33,747 bases of DNA from Candidatus Omnitrophota bacterium (GCA_013287965.1 JABDCU010000005.1:1-33747), one strand, 5' to 3'. Positions 24,576-33,114 are shown, counted from the stretch's first letter. Notes: generated from the sequence alone by a model not told the origin. Numbers and translations are program-made.

Positions 24576-25332
24576 ATGCCCTCAACTTTTGCACATCCAC
24601 CACAAAATCATCCAACGAATCCTGGCGGTCTTTGTTTGTTTCCAGGGAGACAGGCTTGCCCTCATCGATCATTTGGACCAAGAACGGCAAGTCAAATTCT
24701 CCCGAGCCCAAATGCGCATGCGCGTCTTTGGGCGAAAAAAACCCGTCACATAAATGGTACATCGACGGCTTGAGTTTCAGGAATTCGGCCAATACCTTTT
24801 TCCAATCTTTTCCCGCTGCCACCGAATAGCAGATCGCATGCCCGAAATCCAGGCAGAACCCGCGCCCCGTACTTTCAAGCAACCCCTGCACATCTTCAGG
24901 AGAAGCCCCTAAACAAGTCTCTCCGTGAAGCCCGATCAATGGCTTATTTTCAATGACAACCTTTGCGTACATGCCCGGAAACTTTTGTGCCCAAGACTTG
25001 AATTGGGCAATCGACTCTGACAGATCTCCTTTGACGCCCGGATGAAAAATAACATAGGCAGGCGACAAAGCATCAAAAAACCTTTCAACCTGCCTGACCA
25101 ATTCCATATTGGCACCCCTATCGGCAGCGACAGACGGATCAAGCCCCGCGTAACTGTGCGGCGCATGAATGATGTAAGGGATGTCCAACTGCTTCCAGCA
25201 AGCGAGGGTATCCAATGACCCCTGGACCGCGAATAATTCTATGTAATCAAAGATCTTCCTGGCAAACAGCTCTTGGGCTATCGGAGCATACTGCAAATTT
25301 GTTGACCAGATCTTCAGCCCGATCTTAGGCAT
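24562..25332 (-). CDS. TIM-barrel sugar phosphate isomerase/epimerase-like protein in pse module
   Basis: A 256-residue protein of the AP-endonuclease-2/xylose-isomerase-like TIM barrel superfamily. IGLKIWSTN, YIIHAPHSYAGLD, VIFHPGVKG, VVIENKPL, FCLDFGHAICY and MYHLCDGFF carry the His/Glu/Asp residues expected for a metal centre. It shares little direct similarity with the other barrel gene at 15631. Such proteins appear in nonulosonic acid gene clusters without an assigned step. It starts right after the cytidylyltransferase stop and overlaps pseI, so it is translated with the nonulosonate genes. It could process the sugar substrate or an acyl-group precursor; function unknown. Confidence 0.8.
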   Translation of the reverse strand: MPKIGLKIWSTNLQYAPIAQELFARKIFDYIELFAVQGSLDTLACWKQLDIPYIIHAPHSYAGLDPSVAADRGANMELVRQVERFFDALSPAYVIFHPGVKGDLSESIAQFKSWAQKFPGMYAKVVIENKPLIGLHGETCLGASPEDVQGLLESTGRGFCLDFGHAICYSVAAGKDWKKVLAEFLKLKPSMYHLCDGFFSPKDAHAHLGSGEFDLPFLVQMIDEGKPVSLETNKDRQDSLDDFVVDVQKLRAYAGV

Positions 25333-26094
25333 CTAAAGCGTCCTTCCGTCATTGGCCAATGACTTCTGATATCCCTCATTACGCGCAGTGCCCGCGTTCA
25401 TTCCATCGATTTCCGGATGGGCCTGTAAAAACTGCATGACGTCCTTCATATGAAAGAATGCATCTTTCTGGTAAAGCGCATCAAAGATGGCGGACAATTT
25501 CTGATAGTCTTGAGGGCCATCCAATGTCCATCGGCAATGCCCCCAATTCGTTTCATGGCGAATATTGATTTTCTTAAAAATATCACTTTTATAAATATAA
25601 GGTGTTACATGCTCGCGCTCGGAGGGCGCCTTGGCTTCATGCCAGGCCCTGCTTAATGCGTCAAAAGAAAAAACTTCAACATCTTCTCCGTCAGGATATG
25701 TTGCCTCTAAAGCATTCGACGTGTAATCAACACCTGATCCAAAATATTTTTCAACGACACGGTCTATGACATCCGGATCGATCATTGGACAATCCCCGGT
25801 AATGCGGACAATATGCTTAAGGCCGTAGGCCATTGCCGTCTGATAATACCGGTCCAGGACATCATTCACTGGGCCTCGAAAAACTTCAACCCCTAAACTA
25901 GCCGCAAGGTCCGCCACCGCCAAGTCTTGGGGATCCACCGTCGTTGCCACAATGACCCTGTCCACCAATCGGGCATGTTGACAACGGCGTATCACGTGTT
26001 CCAGCACAGGCCTTCCCGCTAAAGGCATCAGCACTTTACCAGGTAAGCGGGAGGCACCCATACGGGCTTGGATAATAACAGCACCTTTGTTCAT
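25333..26094 (-). CDS. pseF: SpsF/PseF-type cytidylyltransferase
   Basis: A 253-residue nucleotidyltransferase of the SpsF (COG1861) group, commonly the CMP-pseudaminate synthetase in such modules. IIQARMGASRLPGKVLMPLAGRPVLEHV is the signature N-terminus; ITGDCPMIDPDVID is the metal/ribose site, and TYPDGEDVEVFS and HVTPYIY are typical downstream blocks. GTG at 26097 and ATG at 26094 are adjacent; I choose the ATG, five bases after the methyltransferase stop. It lies three genes before the pseH-like gene, so CMP activation of the PseI product is the likely role. The NeuA-type enzyme at 18336 is a second, distinct activator. Confidence 0.85.
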   Translation of the reverse strand: MNKGAVIIQARMGASRLPGKVLMPLAGRPVLEHVIRRCQHARLVDRVIVATTVDPQDLAVADLAASLGVEVFRGPVNDVLDRYYQTAMAYGLKHIVRITGDCPMIDPDVIDRVVEKYFGSGVDYTSNALEATYPDGEDVEVFSFDALSRAWHEAKAPSEREHVTPYIYKSDIFKKINIRHETNWGHCRWTLDGPQDYQKLSAIFDALYQKDAFFHMKDVMQFLQAHPEIDGMNAGTARNEGYQKSLANDGRTL

Positions 26095-26098
26095 CACA

Positions 26099-26746
26099 TT
26101 AATGGTCCAAATACATTTGCTGTTTTTTCAACAAGACCACGGTACACCCATTATCTGCGTTAACATCCGGCCCCATGGTATGGGTATCATCATTATACCG
26201 CAGTTTGGCCAATTCCATATACCCTCCGGATTGAAGGAACAGCTGTTCATACGCCATTTTCCAAGTGTGCATATTCGCGTCTTTTAAATGATGGTATTTA
26301 CGTTTTAAAAAACAGTCCGGACCAAAATCCCCGATGATCAAATTCCCTTGGTCTTTGACCAGCCGGTCGATCTTCCCGATACACTGGTAAAGCGCGTCAC
26401 GCTCGATCCAGTGCAATACAAAATTGACAATGATCAGGTCAAAAGTCCCGGACAAAGGACAATCTTCCAAGGTGCTATGGATAAATTTTACCGATGGGAA
26501 CTTCTTGCGGCCGTCTTCAACCGCTTTTTTGGACGGCTCAACAGCGGTGGTGTCTGCACCGTATTTTTGATGGATCGCCCCCAGCCTCCAGCCATTGCTG
26601 GCCCCTATTTCCAAAACGCTTTTTGGCTTGAGACCATACAAATCCATCATCAGCAACGGGAAATCCTGGGCCTGGGCTTTTCCCAGATGGTGCTTATTGC
26701 GTTCATACCAGTTATCTCCCTCTGAGTCTAACCAGACATGGTTCAT
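26099..26746 (-). CDS. Class I SAM-dependent methyltransferase in pse module
   Basis: A 215-residue methyltransferase with motif I SVLEIGASNGWRLG, TAVEPSKKAVEDG at the acidic strand and FDLIIVNFVLHWIERD as the post-motif segment. NLIIGDFGPD follows. The N-terminal WLDSEGDNWYERNK recalls a family found beside nonulosonate genes, where methylation or another SAM-dependent step is assumed. It is placed between the aldo/keto reductase and the cytidylyltransferase with gaps of one to four bases. A nonulosonate O- or N-methyl group is a plausible product, unproven. Confidence 0.83.
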   Translation of the reverse strand: MNHVWLDSEGDNWYERNKHHLGKAQAQDFPLLMMDLYGLKPKSVLEIGASNGWRLGAIHQKYGADTTAVEPSKKAVEDGRKKFPSVKFIHSTLEDCPLSGTFDLIIVNFVLHWIERDALYQCIGKIDRLVKDQGNLIIGDFGPDCFLKRKYHHLKDANMHTWKMAYEQLFLQSGGYMELAKLRYNDDTHTMGPDVNADNGCTVVLLKKQQMYLDH

Positions 26747-26747
26747 G

Positions 26748-27638
26748 TCAATCTCCTGATTTAGGCCAAAGCATTGGATTTAAAATATTTTCCGGTACGC
26801 TCTTAAAAATATTGTCATCGAACTTAAAAACCGTTTTTGAAGAAAAACCCTTCACATTATCTAAAACCTGCCTGCTATTCTCCGCACCGAACAGGACAAA
26901 AGAACCTGGCCACTGCCGGGCCGCGTAGCCCAGCACCAGCTCTTGACGGGTCAAGTTCATGGCAGAGGCCATCTCTTCTATCTGCCGCAAAAAGGGCTGC
27001 GCATACTTCATCGATGCCGGGAGCTGATCAAGCGGCATCAGTAAAAGGCCCTGAAGAAAAATACTGCGCACAAATATCTTTTTATTGCGTTCTTGGGCCT
27101 TTTTAAAAACCCCGGCGTCTTCAAACCGCCGGTCCAAAATATTCGCCGGCACCTGGACCATATCAATGGCCTCGATATCCAATGCTGCTAAAGCTTTTTG
27201 AGGCGTATAAAATGAAACCCCTATTGACTTTATTTTACCTTGAGTGACCAGTCCCTTCAGGGCGTCCCCCAAACCTTTGTCCCAAAAAGAAAGCTGGTCT
27301 TCATGATGCAATAACAAACCTTCCAGCTGTTTTAACCCAAGCTTGCGCAAAGAACTTTCAACCGATCTTTGGACAGCTTCCGGATCACAACAATCAAGCT
27401 GAGGATGCAATTTGCTATAAACCTTGGAATCACTGCCTATCTTCAGCTTATCAAAGACCGACCCCAACACTTCTTCACTGTCCCCGTACGCCTGGGCCGT
27501 ATCAAAGCGCGTAATGCCTTGATCAAAAGCTGTTTTAACTATGTCACAGGCACTGTTAAGGTCCGGTTTACCGGTCTTATTGCTGATGCCGTAAGGCATC
27601 CCAAGCCCCGCAGTGCCCAGAACTATCCTGTCCGTCAT
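26748..27638 (-). CDS. Aldo/keto reductase
   Basis: A 296-residue NAD(P)H-dependent reductase of the AKR family. LGTAGLGMPYG is at the N-terminus; the catalytic tetrad is present as Asp46 (RFDTAQAYG), Tyr51, Lys76 (YSKLHPQ) and His111/112 (LLLHHEDQ). The C-terminal VLFGAENSRQV corresponds to the family's cofactor loop (LIGASRPEQL-like). Length is normal. It begins one base after the class III aminotransferase and ends next to a methyltransferase. AKRs and class III aminotransferases are recurrent companions of pse/leg genes, but I cannot name the substrate. A keto-sugar or keto-acyl precursor is likely. Confidence 0.88.
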   Translation of the reverse strand: MTDRIVLGTAGLGMPYGISNKTGKPDLNSACDIVKTAFDQGITRFDTAQAYGDSEEVLGSVFDKLKIGSDSKVYSKLHPQLDCCDPEAVQRSVESSLRKLGLKQLEGLLLHHEDQLSFWDKGLGDALKGLVTQGKIKSIGVSFYTPQKALAALDIEAIDMVQVPANILDRRFEDAGVFKKAQERNKKIFVRSIFLQGLLLMPLDQLPASMKYAQPFLRQIEEMASAMNLTRQELVLGYAARQWPGSFVLFGAENSRQVLDNVKGFSSKTVFKFDDNIFKSVPENILNPMLWPKSGD

Positions 27639-28955
27639 TTATGCGATCCGTTTAAATCCCGACGCGGATGGCTCGCCTTTAAGCGAGCCCCTCAAGCTGC
27701 CGTTGTCTTTGGACAGCTTGATGCGCCCGAATACATCATCCACCGCGGCTAAATAAGCGCTGACGTTTTCCCTGCTATGCGCAAACATGGAATAAAAAAG
27801 ATTCGACGCTAAAAACCCTTCTGCCAGCATTTCCTGCACGAAAAAGGCTTTCATGACCAAATGATCAGGGTCATCAAAAACAAAATGGCTTAGCGGATAT
27901 ATCCCTGAAACCTTGACCGCCAGGCCATGGCGCTGGCCTGCTTGCTGCCAGCCTTCCTGAACCAATTTTCCGATCGCCATCAGGTGCTCGTGGGCCCTGA
28001 CCGCTTGAAATTTTTTGATCATGGCCAGCGCTGCCGCCGGGCCGATGCTCTCCGTCCACATGGTACTGCTGATAAAAGTTTTTTGCGCTGACTCCATGAC
28101 AGCAGAACGGCCGATAATAGCGGCAATAGGATAGCCATTGCCTAACGACTTGGAAAAGACCGCGATGTCAGGGTCAACCCCGTAAAGAAGATGCGCCCCA
28201 CCGCAATTCATGCGAAAGGCCGATGATATCTCATCGAAAATGAGCACAGCACCTGCCTCATCCGCCAGTTTACGCACGCCCTGCAAAAATCCCGCGACAG
28301 GCTGGGCATTGCGTACCGGCTCCATGACAATGGCCGCGATCTTGGTTTTATTTGCTGCTGCTATTTTTTGCAAACCAGCAAGGTCATTATAACTAAAAAC
28401 CAGGGTCGTCCCTTTAAGTGCCTGCGGCACACCCGCCGGGCTTAAGCCGGGGATAAGATGCTCACCCAAAGCATTCTCAGTGCCGACATTCGCGGCTAAA
28501 TACCAGTCATGCCAGCCGTGATAGCCGCAGACCACCACGAGATCGCGATCGGTATGCGCCCGCGCGATGCGCACCGCGATGGCCATGGACTCACCTCCGC
28601 CGCGCGCAAAACGCGCCATCTGTCCCCAAGGATGCAAACGGCATAATTCTTCTGCCAACTCCACCTCAAAGGGAGAGTTCAATGAACAGCTCGAGCCATT
28701 GCGAACAGCCTGCATCACCGCCGCATCCACATCAGCATCAGCGTAGCCAAGCACATTGGCCCCGATACCGCCGATACTCATATCAATATAAACATTGCCG
28801 TCCAAATCCCAAACTTTTACACCTTGGGCTTTGCTGTAATACGACGGCCATACCCCCAACGAGAACATGTCCGGACGCTTGGACAAAAGCTGTGCCATGC
28901 CCGGAATGAATTGCCTGGCTTTTTTTTGCATCAGCTGTGATTTACTATTTTCCAT
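27639..28955 (-). CDS. Class III PLP-dependent aminotransferase (glutamate-1-semialdehyde aminomutase-like)
   Basis: A 438-residue fold-type I aminotransferase. The N-terminal KVWDLDGNVYIDMSIGGIGANVLG is typical of class III and GSA-aminomutase enzymes. YHGWHDW (145-151) stacks on PLP, FDEISSAF includes Asp241, and Lys269 in FSKSLGNGYP is the PLP lysine. Housekeeping HemL is not expected in a glycan operon, so this is a specialised sugar or acyl-group transaminase. The ATG at 28955 is preceded by AAGGAT; the GTG at 28973 used by the track overlaps pseC but has less support. It follows the PseC transaminase directly, so the module encodes two transaminases in a row. Confidence 0.87.
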   Translation of the reverse strand: MENSKSQLMQKKARQFIPGMAQLLSKRPDMFSLGVWPSYYSKAQGVKVWDLDGNVYIDMSIGGIGANVLGYADADVDAAVMQAVRNGSSCSLNSPFEVELAEELCRLHPWGQMARFARGGGESMAIAVRIARAHTDRDLVVVCGYHGWHDWYLAANVGTENALGEHLIPGLSPAGVPQALKGTTLVFSYNDLAGLQKIAAANKTKIAAIVMEPVRNAQPVAGFLQGVRKLADEAGAVLIFDEISSAFRMNCGGAHLLYGVDPDIAVFSKSLGNGYPIAAIIGRSAVMESAQKTFISSTMWTESIGPAAALAMIKKFQAVRAHEHLMAIGKLVQEGWQQAGQRHGLAVKVSGIYPLSHFVFDDPDHLVMKAFFVQEMLAEGFLASNLFYSMFAHSRENVSAYLAAVDDVFGRIKLSKDNGSLRGSLKGEPSASGFKRIA

Positions 28956-28969
28956 TAAATATCCTTGGG

Positions 28970-30121
28970 TCACCCTAAAACAGCGGCGATCACTTTCTCA
29001 ACATCCTTATCTTTCATCGCCGGAAAAAGAGGCAGGGAAAGGCACTGCTCATAATATTTTTCCGCCTGGGGAAATGCTCTTCCCGCGACCTTAAAATTCC
29101 GGGAATAAAAAGGCTGGCGGTAAACCGGTATATAATGCACCTGTGACCCGACGCCTAAGGCAGCCAAGCTTTCCATGAACACCCGACGGGACATCCGCAA
29201 TTTCTTAAAGTCTATCCGGACAACATACAAATGATGCGCGCATGAAGGACCATCACCTGCCAGGGGCCGCAGCCAGGAAAGCCCCTTAAAAGCTTTATTG
29301 TACCTGGCAACGATCGCCCTGCGGCGAAGAAGAAAGCGGCCTATTTTTTTTAATTGGCTAAGCCCCAAGGCCGCCTGGATGTCCGTCAAACGGTAATTAA
29401 ACCCAAGTTCCTGCATTTCGTAATACCATGGGCCCGGAACATTTTTCATTAACGCAGGACCGCGTACAATACCATGTGAACGCAGTGAACACAACCGGTC
29501 GTAAAGCCCCTTATCATTGGTCATCACCGCTCCACCCTCACCGGTGGTGATCATCTTGACAGGATGGAAAGAAAAGGTGGTCATGTCAGCATAAGCGCAA
29601 TTGCCGACACGCCCGCCGTCAGGATAACGGCTGCCGATGGCGTGCGCGGCATCTTCGATGACAAAGGACTTTTTGCTTGCGGCGATGGCAGCTATTTCTT
29701 TCATGGCCGCCGAACGTCCCGCAAAATGCACAGGAATGATGACCCGTGTGTCCTTGCCGACCGCGCGGGCCAACGCTGCTAAAGACATATTGGCCGTGAC
29801 TGGATCAATGTCCGCGAAAACAGGTTTGATCCCGTTATAAACCAAGGCATTGGCCGATGCCACAAAGGTGATGGGCGATGTGATGCCGCTGCTGCCTTTT
29901 TTAAGTCCCAACGCCGCCACCGCCAGATGGAGTGCTGCCGTGCCGTTGGCCACTGCCACGGCGTATTTAGCACCCGTATATGTGCATAAGGCGCGCTCAA
30001 ATTCTGCAACTAAAGGTCCCTGCGTTAAAAAAGGGCTTCTTAATGCCCGCGTCACCGCCGCTACGTCGCTGTCATCAATGCTCTGCCTGCCATAGGGCAA
30101 TGTCCCTGACTTTTTAACCAT
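28970..30121 (-). CDS. pseC: UDP-4-amino-4,6-dideoxy-N-acetyl-beta-L-altrosamine transaminase
   Basis: A 383-residue DegT/DnrJ/EryC1/ArnB-type aminotransferase. TLPYGRQSIDDSDV and FLTQGPLVAEFE open it as in PseC, ANGTAALHLA and SPITFVASANA form the PLP-side loops, and Lys189 in FSFHPVKMITTGEGG is the PLP lysine. It would aminate the 4-keto sugar produced by PseB, with glutamate as donor. The ATG at 30121 overlaps the pseB stop (ATGGTTAA); the GTG at 30139 in the track lacks family support. Placement after PseB is the classic pseudaminic acid order. Confidence 0.92.
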   Translation of the reverse strand: MVKKSGTLPYGRQSIDDSDVAAVTRALRSPFLTQGPLVAEFERALCTYTGAKYAVAVANGTAALHLAVAALGLKKGSSGITSPITFVASANALVYNGIKPVFADIDPVTANMSLAALARAVGKDTRVIIPVHFAGRSAAMKEIAAIAASKKSFVIEDAAHAIGSRYPDGGRVGNCAYADMTTFSFHPVKMITTGEGGAVMTNDKGLYDRLCSLRSHGIVRGPALMKNVPGPWYYEMQELGFNYRLTDIQAALGLSQLKKIGRFLLRRRAIVARYNKAFKGLSWLRPLAGDGPSCAHHLYVVRIDFKKLRMSRRVFMESLAALGVGSQVHYIPVYRQPFYSRNFKVAGRAFPQAEKYYEQCLSLPLFPAMKDKDVEKVIAAVLG

Positions 30122-31127
30122 ACTTAATGTCCTGCGCACCCGGAGCTTTGATCATGGCACGCAATTGTTCTATGGTCAGCTGCTCCTTGTTAAGATCACT
30201 GCGGTACACAAAACCATCCGGCAGTCCCGGCACATCTTTATATTTATTCCCCGCGAAATTCCCGACACTGGCGAATTGGGGAAGGACGATATAATGCTTG
30301 GGGAATTCGACTGACTTGCGCGCCTCATCTTCAGAGACCAGGGTCTCGTGGATCTTTTCACCCGGCCGGATCCCGACATGCTTAAAAGTGCAGTTCGGCT
30401 CTATGGCGCGGGCCAGGTCAGTCACGCGCATGGAAGGGATCTTGGGGATAAAGATCTCCCCGCCCACCCCATCAGCCAATGCCTTAAGCACCAGCTCAAC
30501 GCCCTGGTCCAGGGTTATCCAGAAACGCGTCATGCGTTCATCGGTGATGGGAAATTCCTTGAGGCCCTTGTGCTTTAATTCCATGAAAAAAGGCACAACG
30601 CTTCCCCGGGAACCGACCACGTTGCCGTAACGCACGGCGGAAAATTTTGTCCGCCCACCGCCGTAAGCATTGGCCGCGATAAAAAGTTTTTCAGCCACCA
30701 GCTTAGTGGCGCCATAAAGATTGGCCGGACTGACTGCCTTGTCCGTTGACAACGCGATCAATTTCTTGATCCCCACGTCAATGGCCGCGTCAACGACATT
30801 GTTCGCTCCGTCAACATTCGTACGGACCGCTTCCGTCGGGTTATATTCCAGCGCGGGAACCTGTTTGAGGGCCGCGGCGTGCACCACATAATCAACACCT
30901 TCAAAAGCCCGATGCAGGCGGCCCTTGTCACGGACATCACCGATAAAATAACGTATCGCCGGGTATTCTTTTTCAGAGAAGAGCTTGGACATTTCATGCT
31001 GTTTGTATTCGTCACGGCTGAAAATGATCAGCCGCTGGGGCTTATAGGATTTGAACACCATTTCCGTGAACTTATGCCCGAAAGAACCTGTGCCGCCGGT
31101 GACCAGGATAGATTTCCCGTTAAGCAT
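30114..31127 (-). CDS. pseB: UDP-N-acetylglucosamine 4,6-dehydratase (inverting)
   Basis: A 337-residue SDR that starts the pseudaminic acid pathway by forming UDP-2-acetamido-2,6-dideoxy-beta-L-arabino-4-hexulose. It has VTGGTGSFGHKF (NADP-binding), HAAALKQVP, and the STDKAVSPANLYGATK active site with Asp129, Lys130 and Tyr138-x3-Lys142 as in PseB/FlaA1. GNVVGSRGSVVPFF and PGEKIHETL are further family blocks. The track start at 31331 reads through the HAD gene in another frame; the ATG at 31127 has a purine-rich GGGGGGAG element just upstream and matches the family. It overlaps the HAD gene by eight bases. The short, membrane-free form (not WbpM-like) is consistent with PseB. Confidence 0.93.
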   Translation of the reverse strand: MLNGKSILVTGGTGSFGHKFTEMVFKSYKPQRLIIFSRDEYKQHEMSKLFSEKEYPAIRYFIGDVRDKGRLHRAFEGVDYVVHAAALKQVPALEYNPTEAVRTNVDGANNVVDAAIDVGIKKLIALSTDKAVSPANLYGATKLVAEKLFIAANAYGGGRTKFSAVRYGNVVGSRGSVVPFFMELKHKGLKEFPITDERMTRFWITLDQGVELVLKALADGVGGEIFIPKIPSMRVTDLARAIEPNCTFKHVGIRPGEKIHETLVSEDEARKSVEFPKHYIVLPQFASVGNFAGNKYKDVPGLPDGFVYRSDLNKEQLTIEQLRAMIKAPGAQDIKYG

Positions 31128-31428
31128 TGCTCCCCCCCTTAAAAAATTCGTCCGCGTTTTTGGATTTGTCGTCAATATGGATATCGTACATCGGCTTGCC
31201 GAAATGCAATTCATGGTAAAGGGCCCCCCATTGTTGCAATTGCTTTTGGGTGGTCTCTTTCCAGTCGATGCCGGTCGTGGATCCCCGGGCCGTAAAAAAT
31301 AAGATCGTATGGCCTTGTTGGTACAATGCATTGACCTCTTTTATACGTTTTAAAAACGGCTGGGCCAAATGGTACTCACCTTCCGTGTTCGTACAGATCG
31401 TCCCATCAATGTCAAAACAATATCTCAC
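31120..31428 (-). CDS. Small HAD-superfamily phosphatase, capsule-biosynthesis type
   Basis: A 102-residue compact HAD protein without a cap domain. Motif I is FDIDGTIC, motif II is LFFTARGS (Thr after the strand), and FGKPMYDIHIDDKS carries the lysine and acidic pair of motifs III/IV. Proteins of this size and pattern occur in capsule and LPS loci and are assumed to hydrolyse a sugar or sugar-acid phosphate. The GTG at 31428 overlaps the SDR stop as GTGA and has GGAG six bases upstream, so I prefer it to the TTG at 31431. It follows a NeuB-like synthase and an SDR, so it may dephosphorylate a nonulosonate 9-phosphate or a precursor, by inference. Confidence 0.83.
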   Translation of the reverse strand: MRYCFDIDGTICTNTEGEYHLAQPFLKRIKEVNALYQQGHTILFFTARGSTTGIDWKETTQKQLQQWGALYHELHFGKPMYDIHIDDKSKNADEFFKGGSNA

Positions 31429-32237
31429 CAAACACTCCTGCCGCCATCCATGATCAAATTCTGGCCGGTCATGTATTTTGAAGCATCAGAACATAAAAAG
31501 ATCATGGCCTTCCTGTATTCGGAAATCTCGGCCATGCGCCCCATCGGGACCAGGTCAGTCAAACGCTTGACAAAGGCCTGCGGCTGGCCCGTATAAATCC
31601 CCCCCGGAGACAAAGCATTGACCCTGACATTCCGATGGGCCCAATACGTTGCCAGATAACGTGTCAATCCCAACAAGCCGGTCTTGATCACGGAGTAAGT
31701 GACTGGCTTGACCGGCTGATCGCTCTCTTTCAAACCAGCTTGTGCGTAGATCCTTTGATCAGGCGCAATGACGGAAAGGTCTGAGGCTATATTCACGATA
31801 ACGCCTGATCTTTGTTGGGCCATTTGAGCGCCAAAAATTTTGCAGCATAAAAAAGAACCCCTTAATCCCACAGCACAATCTGCTTCCCACTGTTCAAGCG
31901 GAAAATGTTCAAATCTTGAAAAATGACTGTTGACGCCCTTCTTGACCTTGGGATCATTGGCCGCGTTATTAATAAGGACATCGATCCTTCCAAAATGCCG
32001 CAGGATCATTTGGTGCGCCTTGCGAATATTTTCTTCATTGGTGATGTCCACCTGTACGGCCAAACAACGGCCCTGGTATTTTTTCTTTAAACGTTTTTCC
32101 TGGGACTTTAAAGCCTTGTCATTGATGTCCAAAAGACCTACCCTCGCCCCGGCTTCAAGCAAGGCCTCGGCAAAGCCTGAACCCAGCAATCCCGCTGCAC
32201 CAGTCACCAGACAGACCTTGTTCTTTAGGACGGCCAT
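31425..32237 (-). CDS. PtmA-like short-chain dehydrogenase/reductase
   Basis: A 270-residue SDR. CLVTGAAGLLGSGFAEAL at the N-terminus has the glycine pattern of PtmA-type (flagellin modification) oxidoreductases, INNAANDPKV follows, IASDLSVIAPDQRIY holds the active-site serine region, and TYSVIKTGLLGLTRYLA supplies Tyr-x3-Lys. LIMDGGRSVW closes the fold. PtmA-like proteins accompany nonulosonic acid synthases in flagellar glycosylation loci, which suits its place right after a NeuB-family gene. Its ATG lies just after the NeuB stop. The substrate is unknown; a keto-sugar precursor is likely. Confidence 0.86.
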   Translation of the reverse strand: MAVLKNKVCLVTGAAGLLGSGFAEALLEAGARVGLLDINDKALKSQEKRLKKKYQGRCLAVQVDITNEENIRKAHQMILRHFGRIDVLINNAANDPKVKKGVNSHFSRFEHFPLEQWEADCAVGLRGSFLCCKIFGAQMAQQRSGVIVNIASDLSVIAPDQRIYAQAGLKESDQPVKPVTYSVIKTGLLGLTRYLATYWAHRNVRVNALSPGGIYTGQPQAFVKRLTDLVPMGRMAEISEYRKAMIFLCSDASKYMTGQNLIMDGGRSVW

Positions 32238-32240
32238 GCC

Positions 32241-33104
32241 TCAACCCTTTCCGATCACTTTTTTATGTTCCCCGCCGATATGGGCCCGCAGTTTCTGGCT
32301 GATGGACACTTCTTTTTCATGAAAACCAAGGACACCGTTACCCATGGCTTTTTCGATCTTACGGACCGCTCCCACCAGCATCCGTAAGCCGGAGGGTTCC
32401 AAAGAAGCGGCCTGGTCAGAACCATACATGGCCCGGGAGAGTGTGATGTGCCTCTCCAATGAAGTGATCCCGAGTGCTGCCGCGGCATAGGAAACAGCAA
32501 TGCCCACTTCATGCCCGCTGTAACCGACATCGCATTTATACCTGTCCTTTAACGTTTTGATACAATTCAAATTCGCGTCCTCATCTTCCATGGGGTACAC
32601 GGAAACACAATGCATCAGTTCATACGGGCATTTGGCTTCCTTGAAAATGGCAACCGCCTCGTCGATATGTTCAGGTTCAGTCATGCCCGTGGAAATAAAC
32701 GTGTGCCGGCCTTCGGAAGCGATCTCCTTAAGCAAGGCCTTGTCAACGATCATGGCTGAAGCCACCTTGTTATATTTCAGTTTAAATTGACGCAAGAACT
32801 TCTGGCTGGGAATGTCCCAGGCGGAGGCCAGCCATTCTATCCCGATCTGGCGGCAATACCGGTCTATTTCCTCATATTCCTTTTGGCCGAATTCCAGCCC
32901 TTCTTTTTGCTGCCGCTGGGTCGTGCCCCAAGGGCTTTCGCGGGGAGAATCAAGGAGTTCCTTGGAATAAACCACGTCAATGGTCCTCTTCTGGAACTTG
33001 ACCGCGTCACAGCCGGCTTCTTTGGCCACGTCGATCAATTGCTTGGCGATATCCATCTGGCCGTTGTGATTGATCCCGATCTCCGCGATAAAAAAAATTG
33101 CCAT
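32241..33104 (-). CDS. NeuB-family nonulosonate synthase lacking the SAF domain
   Basis: A 287-residue TIM-barrel synthase of the N-acetylneuraminate synthase family. FIAEIGINHNGQM, DAVKFQKRTIDVVY, STGMTEP, LMHCVSVYPMED, GYSGHEVG (His198) and LERHITL (His219) are all present, so the catalytic and metal residues look intact. It stops after the barrel, about 60 residues short of PseI (23526), so the SAF domain that caps the active site in dimeric NeuB is missing. AGGAGGG upstream of the ATG is the best ribosome binding site in the window. It would condense PEP with a sugar; the acceptor is unknown. It may feed the NeuA-type synthetase, giving a second nonulosonate line. Confidence 0.88.
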   Translation of the reverse strand: MAIFFIAEIGINHNGQMDIAKQLIDVAKEAGCDAVKFQKRTIDVVYSKELLDSPRESPWGTTQRQQKEGLEFGQKEYEEIDRYCRQIGIEWLASAWDIPSQKFLRQFKLKYNKVASAMIVDKALLKEIASEGRHTFISTGMTEPEHIDEAVAIFKEAKCPYELMHCVSVYPMEDEDANLNCIKTLKDRYKCDVGYSGHEVGIAVSYAAAALGITSLERHITLSRAMYGSDQAASLEPSGLRMLVGAVRKIEKAMGNGVLGFHEKEVSISQKLRAHIGGEHKKVIGKG

Positions 33105-33114
33105 TTGATCCCTC

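Noticed and set aside
27639-28955. Housekeeping HemL (glutamate-1-semialdehyde aminomutase)
   Set aside because: The fold and motifs are shared, but its place between PseC and an aldo/keto reductase in a sugar operon argues for a specialised transaminase.
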